Shown here: positions 38,336 to 49,459 of the stretch, in pieces
Numbering within the stretch: position 1 is the stretch's first letter
How the letters are laid out: the number at the start of each line of letters is the position of its first letter
Origin: Norana najaformis
Taxonomy: Eukaryota > Annelida > Clitellata > Crassiclitellata > Hormogastridae
DNA: 64,000 bases
Reading direction: 5' to 3'
Assembly (NCBI GenBank): GCA_964023275.1
Contig: OZ029925.1
Span: 6,484,913-6,548,912, forward strand
Translations under genes and position numbers: made by a program
The notes under the pieces: generated by a model
What the model saw: only the letters and a program-made list of their open reading frames with translations
The model's database searches: none
Told to the model about the DNA's origin: nothing

Positions 38336-38490
38336 CCGTCCAACTGTCTGCCTGCCAGACTCCTGGATCTTGACCTGGAACCGAACCCTTTCTGCCTATC
38401 GATTTTGTTCTGTCTGAGCGCCTGTAAATAAGCTGGTTCCTGTGATTTTTGCTTTCGTTGGGCACTGTATCTCGAGCTTACGATTACGAT
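38336..38490 (+). repeat. Dispersed repeat family R2, copy 2
   Basis: Shares with 10585-10775 the blocks ctgcctgccagactcctgg, gacctggaaccgaaccc, agcgcctgtaaataagctgg and the end tctcgagcttacgattacga. Confidence 0.8.
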
Positions 38491-38824
38491 TCTTTGAAAC
38501 TGTGTAATTTCTGCTGTTTTGATTGGAACTATCAAGTGACAAAGCTATTGTATCGATTGGAAATGCATGTTGCTGTGACTACCTGATGTCATTTTATGAT
38601 CCAATGTTCGAAGTGAATTTTGGTTCCGTGTACAATTTTTAGACAGATAATCTCTGAGTTTGCATAATTGCAGTTCAGCAAAGGACGAAATGCTTGTTAC
38701 AGCCTTTGAACTGCGTTGTTATTTGCTAAGTGTGCATTTATCGATGTTGTACTCACCTTTGTTGAATAAACGTTTAAGTTGATGTTCGTTTAGTGAGGTT
38801 TTCAACATTAATGTCAGAGTACAG

Positions 38825-38940
38825 CTGTGCGGCACGGTGGTCTATCGGTAACATGTTTGGTCAGTGATCATGCGGTTGCAGGTTCGACTCCATGTAGTGA
38901 CCCTGGACAAGTTGTTTTCGCACACTGTGCCTCCAGGGGC
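38825..38940 (+). mobile_element. tRNA-derived SINE-A, head portion
   Basis: Best preserved head of the family: gcacggtggtctatcggtaa with box B ggttcgactcc (perfect match to the GGTTCGANNCC consensus). The body breaks off after cactgtgcctcc. Confidence 0.85.
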
Positions 38941-39107
38941 CCGGGAGCCATGGCGCCAAAGGCACCAATGCTCACACAACTTTTTTGGGCAACCTATGCC
39001 ACTAAACAAACATTAATACTATAAAAATAATAAAGTCATATACACTGTGACATATATATTGCAGGTTGACTATGAAAGAACTAAACACCGGCAGTGGTTT
39101 AAAATGG

Positions 39108-39222
39108 CATAAATTTACAAGCAAAAATGCGACTCACGTGTACACAAAGATGGTCCTTTTTGTGTACACGTGAGTCGCATTTTTGCTTGTAAATTTATGA
39201 CCAGCTTGTAAATTTATGACCA
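39108..39222. repeat. Perfect 41-bp inverted repeat (hairpin) plus 19-bp direct repeat
   Basis: Bases 39108-39148 are the exact reverse complement of 39159-39199, around a 10-base spacer (gatggtcctt). Each arm contains actcacgtgtac, with a CACGTG core. The end of the right arm with its flank (gcttgtaaatttatgacca, 39185-39203) is repeated directly at 39204-39222. No mismatch separates the arms, so the structure is very recent, under selection, or an assembly or library fold-back artefact. I see no target-site duplication I can be sure of. Confidence 0.95.
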
Positions 39223-39554
39223 GCGGTCCAGCGAACATCAGAATCTCCACTAACAAAGCGTCAACTTCACAAGAAAAGGTCATCATCCACGGCGGGATAC
39301 AGAATCAACATCAAAACTATCAACTTCAAAACGACTTCTTCAAAACGCTCAACTTCAAAATAACCACATGTTGTGAGTCCGGAACACCATAGCACAGCAA
39401 AACGACCAACAGGGTCAAACCAAAAGCCGAACTGAATTTAACCCACACTCGCGCCTATTGAAACGCAGGTGTTCCCGCCCGAAAAGGGACACCCCTATTC
39501 TATAACATCTGTTCCTGGTAGCATTCTAGCCTCCCCGCCCACACGTGCCACCCC
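39223..39554. other. GC-richer spacer
   Basis: Includes repeated caacttcaaaac-type phrases (39310-39360) and a GC-rich stretch at 39440-39545. No gene is supported. Confidence 0.4.
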
Positions 39555-39635
39555 GCAACAATATATATATGTAAGGCTATATATATAACGTTATATATAT
39601 ATATAACGTTATATATATATATAACGTCAATATAA
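39555..39635. repeat. AT palindrome array
   Basis: Successive palindromic units of tatatatataacgttatata type, two to three times, likely unstable or cruciform-forming. Confidence 0.9.
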
Positions 39636-41144
39636 ATAAGTAAGCTAATGCACTTTTAAATTGGCATTTACACCAACGCTGTGTGGCAACAACATAGTTA
39701 CCAAGAACGATCAGTACTACAGCAGCAGCAACAAAGTGCTGATTAAGTCTTGCTTATACAACTGCAACAATTACTACCATCTTCAGACGATAATTCTACA
39801 CCGAATTTAATTGAATAACACTTTACTGATTCCAAAAGAACAAATACATTGACCATTGTATAGATTGTTGGGATACAAATGGTAGACCCAAAAGGGACAT
39901 AGGCCCTACGGCCCGCTAAATTAGGGCTGCCTATTACAAAACGTGCATGTGGCGACAAAAATGTATAACAAATATTAGGTACAAAAATTAATATTTAACA
40001 AATATTAGCGGTGTCCACGGAACACAATGACAAGAATAAACATCCGAATTTCAGTGAAAAATGTTGATAAAAGTAAGATATCGCCTGTCGCATCAGACTG
40101 ACCATTTGGAAATTAAGAAGCATTCTGATTCGCCACCGGTTGTTCGTTAAACATCGGTGTTCTAGAAGTTACTATTTATTATAAGCTTCGACGGTGTTTG
40201 CCTTTACACAAGCTTACTTATTTCAAGATCACTTTATGATCTTCAGCTTAGCTGCCACGAGGAATGTTACTGATAAGTTGAAGTTTTCTCCGATTTTAGT
40301 GTAATTTAATCAACCGCTGTTGTTAGCAAAGAAACTGAATTGACTTCAAGTAGAATATTTATTTTTGATTAATTGTAAGTATGCTTAAATCTAGTTTGCG
40401 TTAAAAATATATGGTCTAAGGGTGGATATTTTGAGAGCGATAATTGGATAACCGCAGTGCACACGAGAAAATGGTTCTTTTAAAAATTTTACCGCTTTAC
40501 AATTTGTGTCATCTGAACTGGCAAGAGTGCGTAACTTATTGCACTTTGGTTGCAAACATTATAAAGGCAGAGCACGATACTTCTAGTCGGAGTACTTTGG
40601 AATTTTAATAGACATGACGATTTTCACGTTTCATCAATTCCTCAGTTACATTTCATCGAGTTATGTTTTAAAAGTGCCATAAATGCAATTGAACTTAATA
40701 TATTGCAATTAGCATCTTTTGCCGTTATCGTTCATGTATCAGAGACAGTTTGTTGTGTGCAAAGAACCTCAGCCTCTGAATATTGCTTGAGCCAAGTCAA
40801 GAAGAAATGGAAAAGAAACAATAAGGCAGGAGAAAAAAGACACCTACACATTTTGACTGAGGTCAACGGGTGCATTTTAGCACCACCAAGAGGTTCTTGA
40901 AGGGGCTGTACATAAATGCTTTATTTTCCATGATTTGCTCTTTAGGCATTATAAGCATGGCAGGTTGGTTATGGTGCTTCATGAAGGATAAAAGTAAGGA
41001 ATAAAAATTCAGCTGTAAAAATCTTAAGTCTTTGCTAATTGTAAACTGATTGTTTTTGAATTGTTAACTGATAATTTTACTGCAACATCTGCATATTTTC
41101 AGTTTAAATTATTTTATTTGTAGTTATTGTTATTACTGACAACT
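39636..41144. other. REXO4 upstream region
   Basis: No gene recognised. The sequence attttatttgtag just before 41124 looks like a splice acceptor, so REXO4 may have a non-coding first exon further upstream, for instance around 40700-40900 where purine-rich open sequence ends in aagaggttcttgaaggggct (the start of a retroelement-type end). Unproven. Confidence 0.35.
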
Positions 41145-44100
41145 ATGGGACAGAAAAGGAAGGCAACGAACGATGAGGAAGTTCAGCCGTCAAAGAAAGC
41201 AAAAACAGACGATAAAATAGATCAAACATCAAAGCCTCAGAAATCAGAAGTGTTTAAGAAAAAAGTAAGCTCTAATCACAAGACTTTGCCTGCATCGAAA
41301 GTAAAGCCGAATAAGAACAGAAATTCTTCAGGCAAAGCTGCTTTTCGAAAAAGTAATAAAATTGGCCAAACTAAAGATGGACTAAGTTCAAAAGTGACTG
41401 ACAAAGAAACAGTTAATGAAGAAGTAAAGTCATCTTCAGGGAATAAATCGTCAATCCATCTACCTAGAAAACCAGAAGAAGTTTCTTGCAACTGGAAACA
41501 GCTTCTTAAGGTACTGTGTTGCAGCGATGATCTTTGAAAAATCTATTGACTCTAAATTAAAGTATGCATCCAGTTTTCAATCCAGTTAATAATCATCCCA
41601 TCAAGCAGTGTTTAATTGTAGTTTTGGTGTTGTTGATATATACCAGGATCACCAGTTAGCAAAGCATGCACAGCAGAAAGGCAGTACTAATAAGGCTTAT
41701 AAAAGTAGGTCTTGGGCAGCTAATTCATGTAATAGACTAACATAAATTACGGTAACACGACTGTACTCATGTATCATAAACTCTGTGCTTGTTGTACCTT
41801 TGATGTAAGCCATGGTTTCTTTTACAGACCTACTAGTATATGGTACATCACAGATTATTAAAAAAGGACACAAGTCTGTAAATTCCAAAAGAATAGGTTT
41901 GAATCTCAATGTGTTTCATTAAATTTCTTGATTTTCCTGAGGTGATATTGTTGCTGAAAACGTTTAATATACCAAGGTGCATTCCAAGTAAAAGGCATAT
42001 GTTTTAAGTTTAAATCAGTGAGACATTCAGCCATTCAGTTTATACATGTACAATGCTTGCTGCACACATTGACTCATTATGTTATTGGATAGTGTTTTTA
42101 TTTGAAATAATAAATTGTTGAATGTAATGTTGTATTTATGTGGTGACAGTCAGGTAAAGTAGTACATAACAACAAAAAGACGTCACAGAAAAAAGAACAA
42201 TCAGAGAAATCTAATGACTCTAAAAAGTAAGCAGTCCAGTTTTCAATCCAATTAGTAATTGTTCCATCAAGTAGTGTTTAACTGTAGCTTTGGTGTTGTT
42301 GATATGTACTTGAATTGCGTGGCAGAATAAAGGCTTACAGGCACGAAAGGGGTATGAAAGGTTTAAAGATTGGCTTCTGGCAGGAGACTGGTTCAAGGAG
42401 GGCTTTTCTATACTTATTAGTTCACATTTGGGTCAGACAGTGTCTGCCGCATGTAATAAATACTCTGTTACAGTACCTAATAATTGTATGTCTTTTGGAA
42501 TGTACTGGAAACGATGATTTATTTAGTGCCCCTTTTGTACATCTATTCTTAAGTTCATATGTACTGATATGTAATGTCTAACTTATGATTCCCTTGAAGG
42601 TGTCTATTCAGAAGCGCTTTTGGCAGATAAATTAATTATTTTTTTGAAGTGCATACCAGTGGTCTGTGATGTCACATCAAATGGTAGCTTTGCTTTCAAA
42701 AATGGCTTTCTTCTAAGTGTTTATCAATATTTTCTGCTTTCAGATCTAATGAGATCTGGTTTGATGGCGTAGATGAGATACTGCTTGAGACTGGTAGAAT
42801 GCAGGAACCAGCATCGAGCAAAAAACCTGAAGCCAATAACTTGGTAAAACAAAATGCCTTTGAAGGGTATGTGTCTCTTTTGTATCCAGATGCTTAATAT
42901 AGCAACTTTTAAGTACCTCACAGAGTCACTGCCTACACCAGTCTAAGTGATATTAAAGTTCATTAAGAACAGAAAATTTATCTTTAAGCAAATTATACTC
43001 AGATAACTGGAAATCACCACTGACGGGCTCACACACACACGTCGAGCTCAGCCAAAGGTCAACTTGTCCATAGTTGAAAGTTGACAAATGTTCAGAAATG
43101 TAGCCTGCATCTTCTGTTCAGAATCATGTTATGCAGTGCCTCCTAAGGAGACACTCCTCAGACCTGACGTCGCAGAACCACGATCGCACATAATGGTTTA
43201 CAACTGTTTACGAATAGAGGCAAAGAAAGGTAAAGAAGATTGGTGCAGGTTGTTTGGCAACTCATCACAGAATTTTGAGCCAACTGTGGCAGAACTTCTG
43301 TTACCTTGGTTTTATTATGTCAAAGTTAGTAATAACTGACTGACTAACTTACTGCGATCTTTTACTGTTTGTTAATTTTATGCTTAATTATTATTTCTGT
43401 TGACTATGATGATTTTGACCAAGATGACGTGTCGTTGAGGTATTGAATAAGACAGTGATGGTGAATAGTCATAAATTTGTTTTGTGAGATTATTTGCTAC
43501 AAAACATTTATTAGGAAATATATTTTGTTGTCAAATAGTTATGAATTATTAAGGATATAAAGAACTCTTTTCATTAGTGGGTAGTTAATATTTTAATTTT
43601 TTAAAAGCTTCATAATGTATTCTTTTGTTGTTTAAGCAGTGATAATTACTGGTTCTGTGCAGTTTGACCAAAGTGATAGCCATGGACTGTGAGATGGTTG
43701 GTGTTGGTCTTGAAGGCAAGGAAAACGTGCTGGCTAGAGTTTCCATAGTCAACCATTTTGGCCAGTGCCTCTATGATAAGTACGTAAAGCCAATGGAGAA
43801 GGTCACTGACTACCGCACGTTTGTCAGTGGGATTCGACCATCAGATTTAAAAAATGGTAAGACTTTTCAAAATTTCATCATTACTTCAAATAGTTCAAGA
43901 AGTAATAGAAAATATCTGGCTATTGATGGGGACATTTGACCAGAGGGCTAAATGGATGCTGTATATCACCTTGGTTAAGGTAACTCTGTTGCTGCTTAGC
44001 ACAATTCAGGACCAGCGTGAGCTGGGAAGTAAATGGAAAGTCCTGTGATGCTCAGCTCTGCTGTCAAGGATAGAATTTGCTCTTTGCTGATTTGAGGTTT

Positions 44101-46007
44101 CTGCAAGGGATATGTCTTGTCTACACATCTTATAAGATCATGACTTTTAAGCAGTTTTTCAAGTGCCATTTATGGACTTAAAAAAATTGCAACCCAATTT
44201 TGTCCTAAAAATTTTATGACACGCCAACAGCAATTATTTGAAATGTGTAAATTTGTTGAATAGCGGAGGATTTCAAAACAGTTCAGAAGGAAGTGAGTGA
44301 CATATTAAATGGCAGAATCCTTGTCGGACATGCCGTACATAATGATCTAAAGGTATGTCATTATTTTGTTTAATTAGTAATGAATTTTATTTATATTCAC
44401 ACATTTTCTATCATTAAATGGCCACATACAGCCCATTGAAAAGTGCTATGTAAATGTTCAGTTACATAACGTCATTCGTTCATTTTTTTCAGTCGTTTTA
44501 GGTCAGGACTGACTGACTTTGCAATCTGAAAGAATTTCAATGCTTTCAATATTTGCTTGGCAAAAATACTTAACCATTTTAACATTTTGTAAATTCATTG
44601 TAACAGTTCTCTGTAATAATGGCCATCTGTGTGACATTCCTGTTCTGCAAGGCATGTGGTATGGATTGTGTGACTGACCGACTAGAGTGTGATTTTTTCC
44701 TAACATGTCGTTTTTTGTAAGGAACCCACTTTTCGAGTATTCTCATTACAGGGCCTAATTCCTGAATAATAGTAACGTTGTTTTTATAAAAATTTTTGTC
44801 ATTTCTTGATGATGAATTGTTGTTAAGGTTTTGTTTCTGGATCACCCGCGAAAGAAGATACGTGATACATCTCGTTATAAGCCTTTCCGAGCTCTGTTTA
44901 GTGGAGGCATTCCTTCTTTGAAGAAGCTGTCTGACAAAGTTTTAGGAGTTAAAATACAGGATGGGGAGCATAGTTCAGTAAGTGTATTGTACAAAAAACA
45001 TTGTTATTTTGTGAGGAGTTCATTACTTTTACGGTTTAGTGAAAGTGGCAAGGTGGCTCGTCTTGTGCCATTTTGAGGCTGTTGCTTTTCTCAAACATTA
45101 ACTGTGTGAATGATGCTTTCTGAAACGTTTCTTTAAAATTTCCTGTGTACAACACCTTCTTTTGGCATTTGCTGCAGTCTTTATTATACGCATTGATCTA
45201 GACACTTGATGCAGTACTTTTTAAGTACTTTAAAAAAGCAAGCACTGCTTACACTAGCCTAAATAATGCCATGCCAGCCATGTTCTGTACAGGTTTAGAA
45301 AGCTAGAACAGGAGTGTCGTCCATACAGGACATCAACAAAAGATTACTTATTTTGGACTCATCCCTTACCCGTCTACATTTGGTATAGTCCTGCCCCATA
45401 CCCTTTTGCAGGTGTCCACACTCCAGCAGAGGACTAAGGCCTAGAATAGGCAACCCTGTTGATCTTGCAGTGCTAAGTGTGCTCAGGATGGGGTACCTTG
45501 ATATCGCCACATCGAGCAAAGGGACTCTAATTAGATCCAATGCAGTACAGATTGACTGCTGTCTGAATTTGGTGTTTAAGGCACAGAAATAACTGTACTG
45601 AAATAACTATGTACCAGATGTAGATGCAGACTTCCGCATTGGGCATAACCCCTCCACTTGTCCACATTTGGGTCATCTCTCCCTGTCCCTTTGCAGATGC
45701 ACTTTATGAATGACCCAGAGCAAGTGGACAAGGACGGATGTAGAGGCCACTCCAACCATCCTCTGAACTCAAACAGGGAGGCCACAGTAGGCATGGCCCC
45801 TGGATCTGCCAGTCTCTGTACCATGGATGATGTAAAGAACTATAGGTCATGATAGGCAGGTCACAAGAATTTTAATGTATTTCCAAGTTAGGCTATTCTG
45901 TTTATCTAAAGGTGTTGATCTTGTAGGTTCAGGATGCTCAAGCAGCTATGAGGTTATACACGATGCATCGGAAGAAATGGGAGAGCTCGATTAAGAAGAA
46001 AAACTAA
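41145..46007 (+). CDS. REXO4: REXO4 (XPMC2-like) DEDDh 3'-5' exonuclease, 7 coding exons, 359 aa
   Basis: Member of the RNase T/REX4 exonuclease family, nucleolar and linked to rRNA processing in yeast (Rex4). Exons: 41145-41510, 42150-42226, 42744-42866, 43663-43856, 44264-44352, 44828-44977, 45927-46007; 1080 nt with matching phases. Residues 1-150 are Lys/Ser-rich and basic ([17 protein letters not shown]), consistent with nuclear or nucleolar targeting. The exonuclease domain starts at about 189: [10 protein letters not shown] supplies Asp197 and Glu199, GHAVHNDLK supplies Asp281, and [15 protein letters not shown] supplies His331 and Asp336 in the H-x4-D spacing. All five DEDDh residues are intact. 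Other family blocks are [20 protein letters not shown] and [19 protein letters not shown]. The human protein is longer (422 aa), mainly N-terminally. Confidence 0.96.
41541..41650 (+). repeat. Intragenic duplication in REXO4, copy 1
   Basis: gaaaaatctattgactctaa, gcatccagttttcaatccag, catcaagcagtgtttaa and tttggtgttgttgatatata recur at 42200-42310 with about 80-85% identity by eye. Copy 2 begins inside coding exon 2 (EKSNDSKK) and crosses its donor. In copy 1 the matching codons are broken, so it looks like a dead exon end. Confidence 0.8.
42200..42310 (+). repeat. Intragenic duplication in REXO4, copy 2 (spans the exon 2 donor)
   Basis: Partner of 41541-41650. It includes the last 26 nt of exon 2, the GTAAGC donor and about 80 bp of intron. 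Confidence 0.8.
42895..43080 (-). mobile_element. Retroelement fragment in REXO4 intron 3
   Basis: Reverse-oriented: atagcaacttttaagtacct leads into cagagtcactgcctacacca, gcaaattatactcagataac and gggctcacacac. The same order is seen at 56384-56540 in SIN3 (cagcaccttttaattacct-type start, ctgcctactctgtctagtg, gcaaacagggcacagataac). Confidence 0.65.
43940..44060 (+). mobile_element. tRNA-derived SINE-A, diverged partial copy
   Basis: gaccagcgtgagctgggaag and taaatggaaagtcctgtgat match the middle of SINE-A. REXO4 intron 4. Confidence 0.6.
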
Positions 46008-46177
46008 AACTGTTGTGGGACATGAAAACCAGTTTGTTGTCTTTTGTCTGTTGCATTTTCCAACCCCGATGTCATGTGAATTACATGTGTATTTCATGTG
46101 AGAATTATGTTTTTTTGTTGTTAAATACTTGAGAAGCCAACAAGCAGAGAACTGGATTTGAATTACTAAATATCTTT

Positions 46178-46183
46178 AATAAA
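46178..46183 (+). promoter_or_regulatory. Candidate REXO4 polyadenylation signal
   Basis: AATAAA about 170 bp after the REXO4 stop codon, followed by GT-rich sequence. Confidence 0.65.
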
Positions 46184-47089
46184 CTGGATAAGTTGTAATG
46201 TTGACATGTTTAGGAAAAATGGCAAATAATAATCATAATGTTCAAGTTGTTGTTGATTTTTTATAATATGTAGTCGTATTATGAACTGCGCAATTACCAG
46301 TCCAAAACTGCTTTACAAGGGCTCAGACCAGATTACCCAAGTTGTAATGTAGTTGTATGCACATATAAACACAAACATTTCTGTAGTACTTCAAAGCACC
46401 TTTCATTAAGGACAAGTTATCTGTAAGCAGATGATGTTTGGCTATCTAGAATAGCCTTGGTAGCGACCTAGTCCTAGAAAAGAAAAATTAGCATTGTGTT
46501 CACAGGTAGATCTCAGGAATGGGATCTAGAAGCACACCTGACCAATTAACCCTCAGTTACTCCCTACGGCCCCACACCCATGACTGTACTGTTCCTCCCG
46601 CTGATAATTTAACACATTAATGTTTTATATTAGGATGATGTATGCCTGTTAAGTTTTTCTTGTGTTCTCAAGTACTTGTAAACCGATGTGCAATTAGGTT
46701 AATAAAGAATATACTTACTAACTTAATTCAAAGCAATACATGTATGTTTGAATGCACTTTAGAAGCCATTATGAGCAAGTGATTTTGAAACATTTCAAAG
46801 GCAGACATCTGCAGCTTAGAATAAGGGGTTTCAGAATGACCCTGTTTTGAGCTAAGGATAGGCGTTCATGTTAAAAGCAAATTCTCAGCTAAGGACTTTA
46901 CAATTGTTTTTGAAGTTCTTGGCCTTTCTTTACATTTTTTGTAAGCACTTGAAAACTATTTTATGTAATCGTGTTGTCAGGTTGGCAGTGCTTCTGACGA
47001 GTTTCTCTTGAAGTGGTGCTATATAAATTCACAATTATAATTACAACTCTTGGTGCATGTTCAGTAGTTTAATGCCAAAAGGCAGTGAA
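46184..47089. other. Spacer, no gene recognised
   Basis: AT-rich, includes a ggtgctatataaattc element at about 47012-47030 of the dispersed retroelement-end type. Confidence 0.4.
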
Positions 47090-47179
47090 CACATTCTTGT
47101 AAGTGCAAAGTACATTAAAAGGATAACATTTATGCACATTCTTGTAAGCGCAAAGTACATTAAAAGGATAACATTTATG
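47090..47179. repeat. 45-bp tandem duplication, 44/45 identical
   Basis: Unit 47090-47134 (starts cacattcttgtaagtgcaaa) is repeated directly at 47135-47179 with one change (aagtgc to aagcgc). A recent duplication. Confidence 0.97.
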
Positions 47180-47461
47180 ATGCTTTGTACAGACAAACAG
47201 GAGTTGGAACTAACTCCAAATGGTGAAATGAGATGGCAAAACCAAGTGCTAAGCAAATGCATAATTCAACAACTAAGCACACCAGCAATAGTTACATCTG
47301 CTTGAATATATGCAAAAAAATCCATTTTACTGCATAAAGGCTTTGGGGTTAACCAACCCTATGCCACAAAGCTTGAATTGGTATTTTCCCCTACTATTTT
47401 TCTCATTACTCCCCATAACCCATAATTTCTGTCTCCTAATTTCAACGGATCCAACCTCTGG

Positions 47462-47464
<3 letters not shown>

Positions 47465-47498
<34 letters not shown>
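47465..47498. repeat. (TC)17 microsatellite
   Basis: Uninterrupted TC dinucleotide run. The Leu-Ser open frame across it is not a gene. Confidence 0.98.
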
Positions 47499-47500
<2 letters not shown>

Positions 47501-49075
47501 GGCTGGAATTAATCCCTCCGAGGGGAGGGGTCAGCCACACCCCGGCTTTAACACAAGACTCAAAAACTAACGTGCAAAGAACTTCACCATGCCATTATCG
47601 AATATTTATTTCTGTAAGACTAATTCGACAGCATTCAGTTCTATACTGCCGAAAACTCGTTTAAAGCACGACAGCTCTGGCTCATTCTCGCGCCCTAGAT
47701 GTTCGTTTGAGGCCAGACTTCTGCCAACGGCGTTGGTCAAACACCAAAAGCAAAGACCTTCGAGACAAGCGTGACAACTATTTTGTCATTACCTTCAACT
47801 ATTTAAAATCACTTCACAATATTCCTAAAATCTTTTGTTTCTTAGCACGCTCGCTATTATTTTATTTCAAGCACACGCCACTAAATTGAATGCATACAAC
47901 TATCAACAAAACCACGAAATGAAAAACCGTACTTAAATATTCCTAATGAGACTCAATGAAATTAATCATGAATATGCATATAGCGCCTCTGGTAACTGAT
48001 TGAAAGGTACATAATTTTACTGACGCTATTGTTCCAATCAGAGCCGGCAAGTTTGTAGAAGCAAATACACATTTTTCTATAGCGACCGTATGCCTTCGGC
48101 ATGATAATTTTTCAATGACTTTTTCGGGCGAGATTCTTCACCACCGCTGCCCGTTTGAATGGGCGCTACGCCAATTAAGGTCCCATGTACGGACAGTGAG
48201 TGGTAGATTGATAGTGTAACGCTTCTTTAACAGCATTTCTTTCGCTGTCACACTACTAGCTAACTTTGATTTACAATGTTGACCTGCTATCTTGATTGAA
48301 ATACTATGAACATTCTGTATAATATATATGTATGAAAAAGTAAAAGTACTAAATACTTCGCTGTTTTAACATCCTGGACGCATACTGAATATCCGATGGA
48401 GCATTAGCTAATTTCCTCCATCGATTTTGTCTTGATTTTATGATTGCAGTTAAAAGATTGATATATAGATTGATTTATAGGCCTATAAATATTTACATTC
48501 TTTTCCCTTACCAACAAGCTTAGAGATTTCCTGTCATATCCACCAAGCAATGTTATATTAATACTTCGTATTTTATTGTCATAAAAAAATTATTTTTTTA
48601 ATTGATGAGGGCATTTTCAGGGTAATACGAAAAAGTATTTTAAAATTACTTTGATATATAAATTATCGTGTAAAACATTACGCTATAATAAAGTTACGTC
48701 ATTGCTAAAGCGTACAATCGTTGTCATTTATATAGTCTGTGTCCCGCAATAATTATAATGTATACGAGTAAGAGAGATTTTGAAATAATTTTGAATACTT
48801 CATAAAGTAATATTATTAAACAAGTTTACGCGCGTTTCTGGATTTGTTTCTTTGCACTGATTTTTACTAGTATTCGGGACAGAGTTTCGAAGACAGAGGT
48901 ATATATTGTTTCAATGCATTATATGAGATTGCTGTATTCTCTTTCAAACTATGAGCGTCGATGCTTTAGACAGACCTAAGTGAGATTTTCGAGTTTATTT
49001 TAATTGGTGGGTGAGATCGGCGATCTGTATGTAAATACGTCAAAATCTGAGTAATCCTCAACAAATAGGCCGCTT
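47499..49075. other. Spacer with R4 repeat, no gene recognised
   Basis: Apart from the R4 copy at 48065-48200 the stretch is AT-rich with no supported coding sequence. Confidence 0.4.
48065..48200 (-). repeat. Dispersed repeat family R4, copy 4
   Basis: ttttctatagcgaccgtatg, attcttcaccaccgctgcc and aattaaggtcccatgtacgg, the reverse orientation of the copy at 1912. Confidence 0.8.
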
Positions 49076-49079
49076 GAGA

Positions 49080-49150
49080 TTGCCCTACTTATAAACAATA
49101 TGGCCACCAGAGACTGAGAGAAATTAGAATGCTGCAAGCGATCGGAAGAG
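49080..49150 (+). repeat. Dispersed repeat, ACAATATGGCCGCC family, copy 2
   Basis: Partner of 25935-26045; see that entry for the shared blocks. Confidence 0.55.
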
Positions 49151-49315
49151 AACTTGAGCAGTTGTGCTGTCTATGCTAGCTTAAACGTTGATATATGTCT
49201 TGAAGAACAAACAGTTTATCAGTTTGCAAACAGTGCTTACATAACTAGAAGTCACGAGTGGTGGGCCCGCAGACGGTTTTCCGATTCCCACTCTAGTACG
49301 AGGATGTCCAGTATA

Positions 49316-49459
49316 AGGATGTTAGTGGTTAGGGTTAGTGTTAGGGTTAAGGTTAGGGTTGGTGTTAGGGTTAGTCTTAGGGTTAGGATAGATACAGTAG
49401 GAATGGGAAATACGCCGCTAAACCCTATTCCTAACTCTCATGTTTGCCACTAACATCCT
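49316..49459. repeat. Interstitial telomere-like TTAGGG block within an inverted repeat
   Basis: Bases 49328-49388 are degenerate TTAGGG repeats (about ten units: ttagggttagtgttagggtt and variants). The flank aggatgttagtgg at 49316-49328 is the exact reverse complement of ccactaacatcct at 49447-49459. The interior also holds CCCTA-type sequence (ctaaaccctattcctaac) that could pair with the TTAGGG arm, so the whole block may fold back. Confidence 0.85.
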
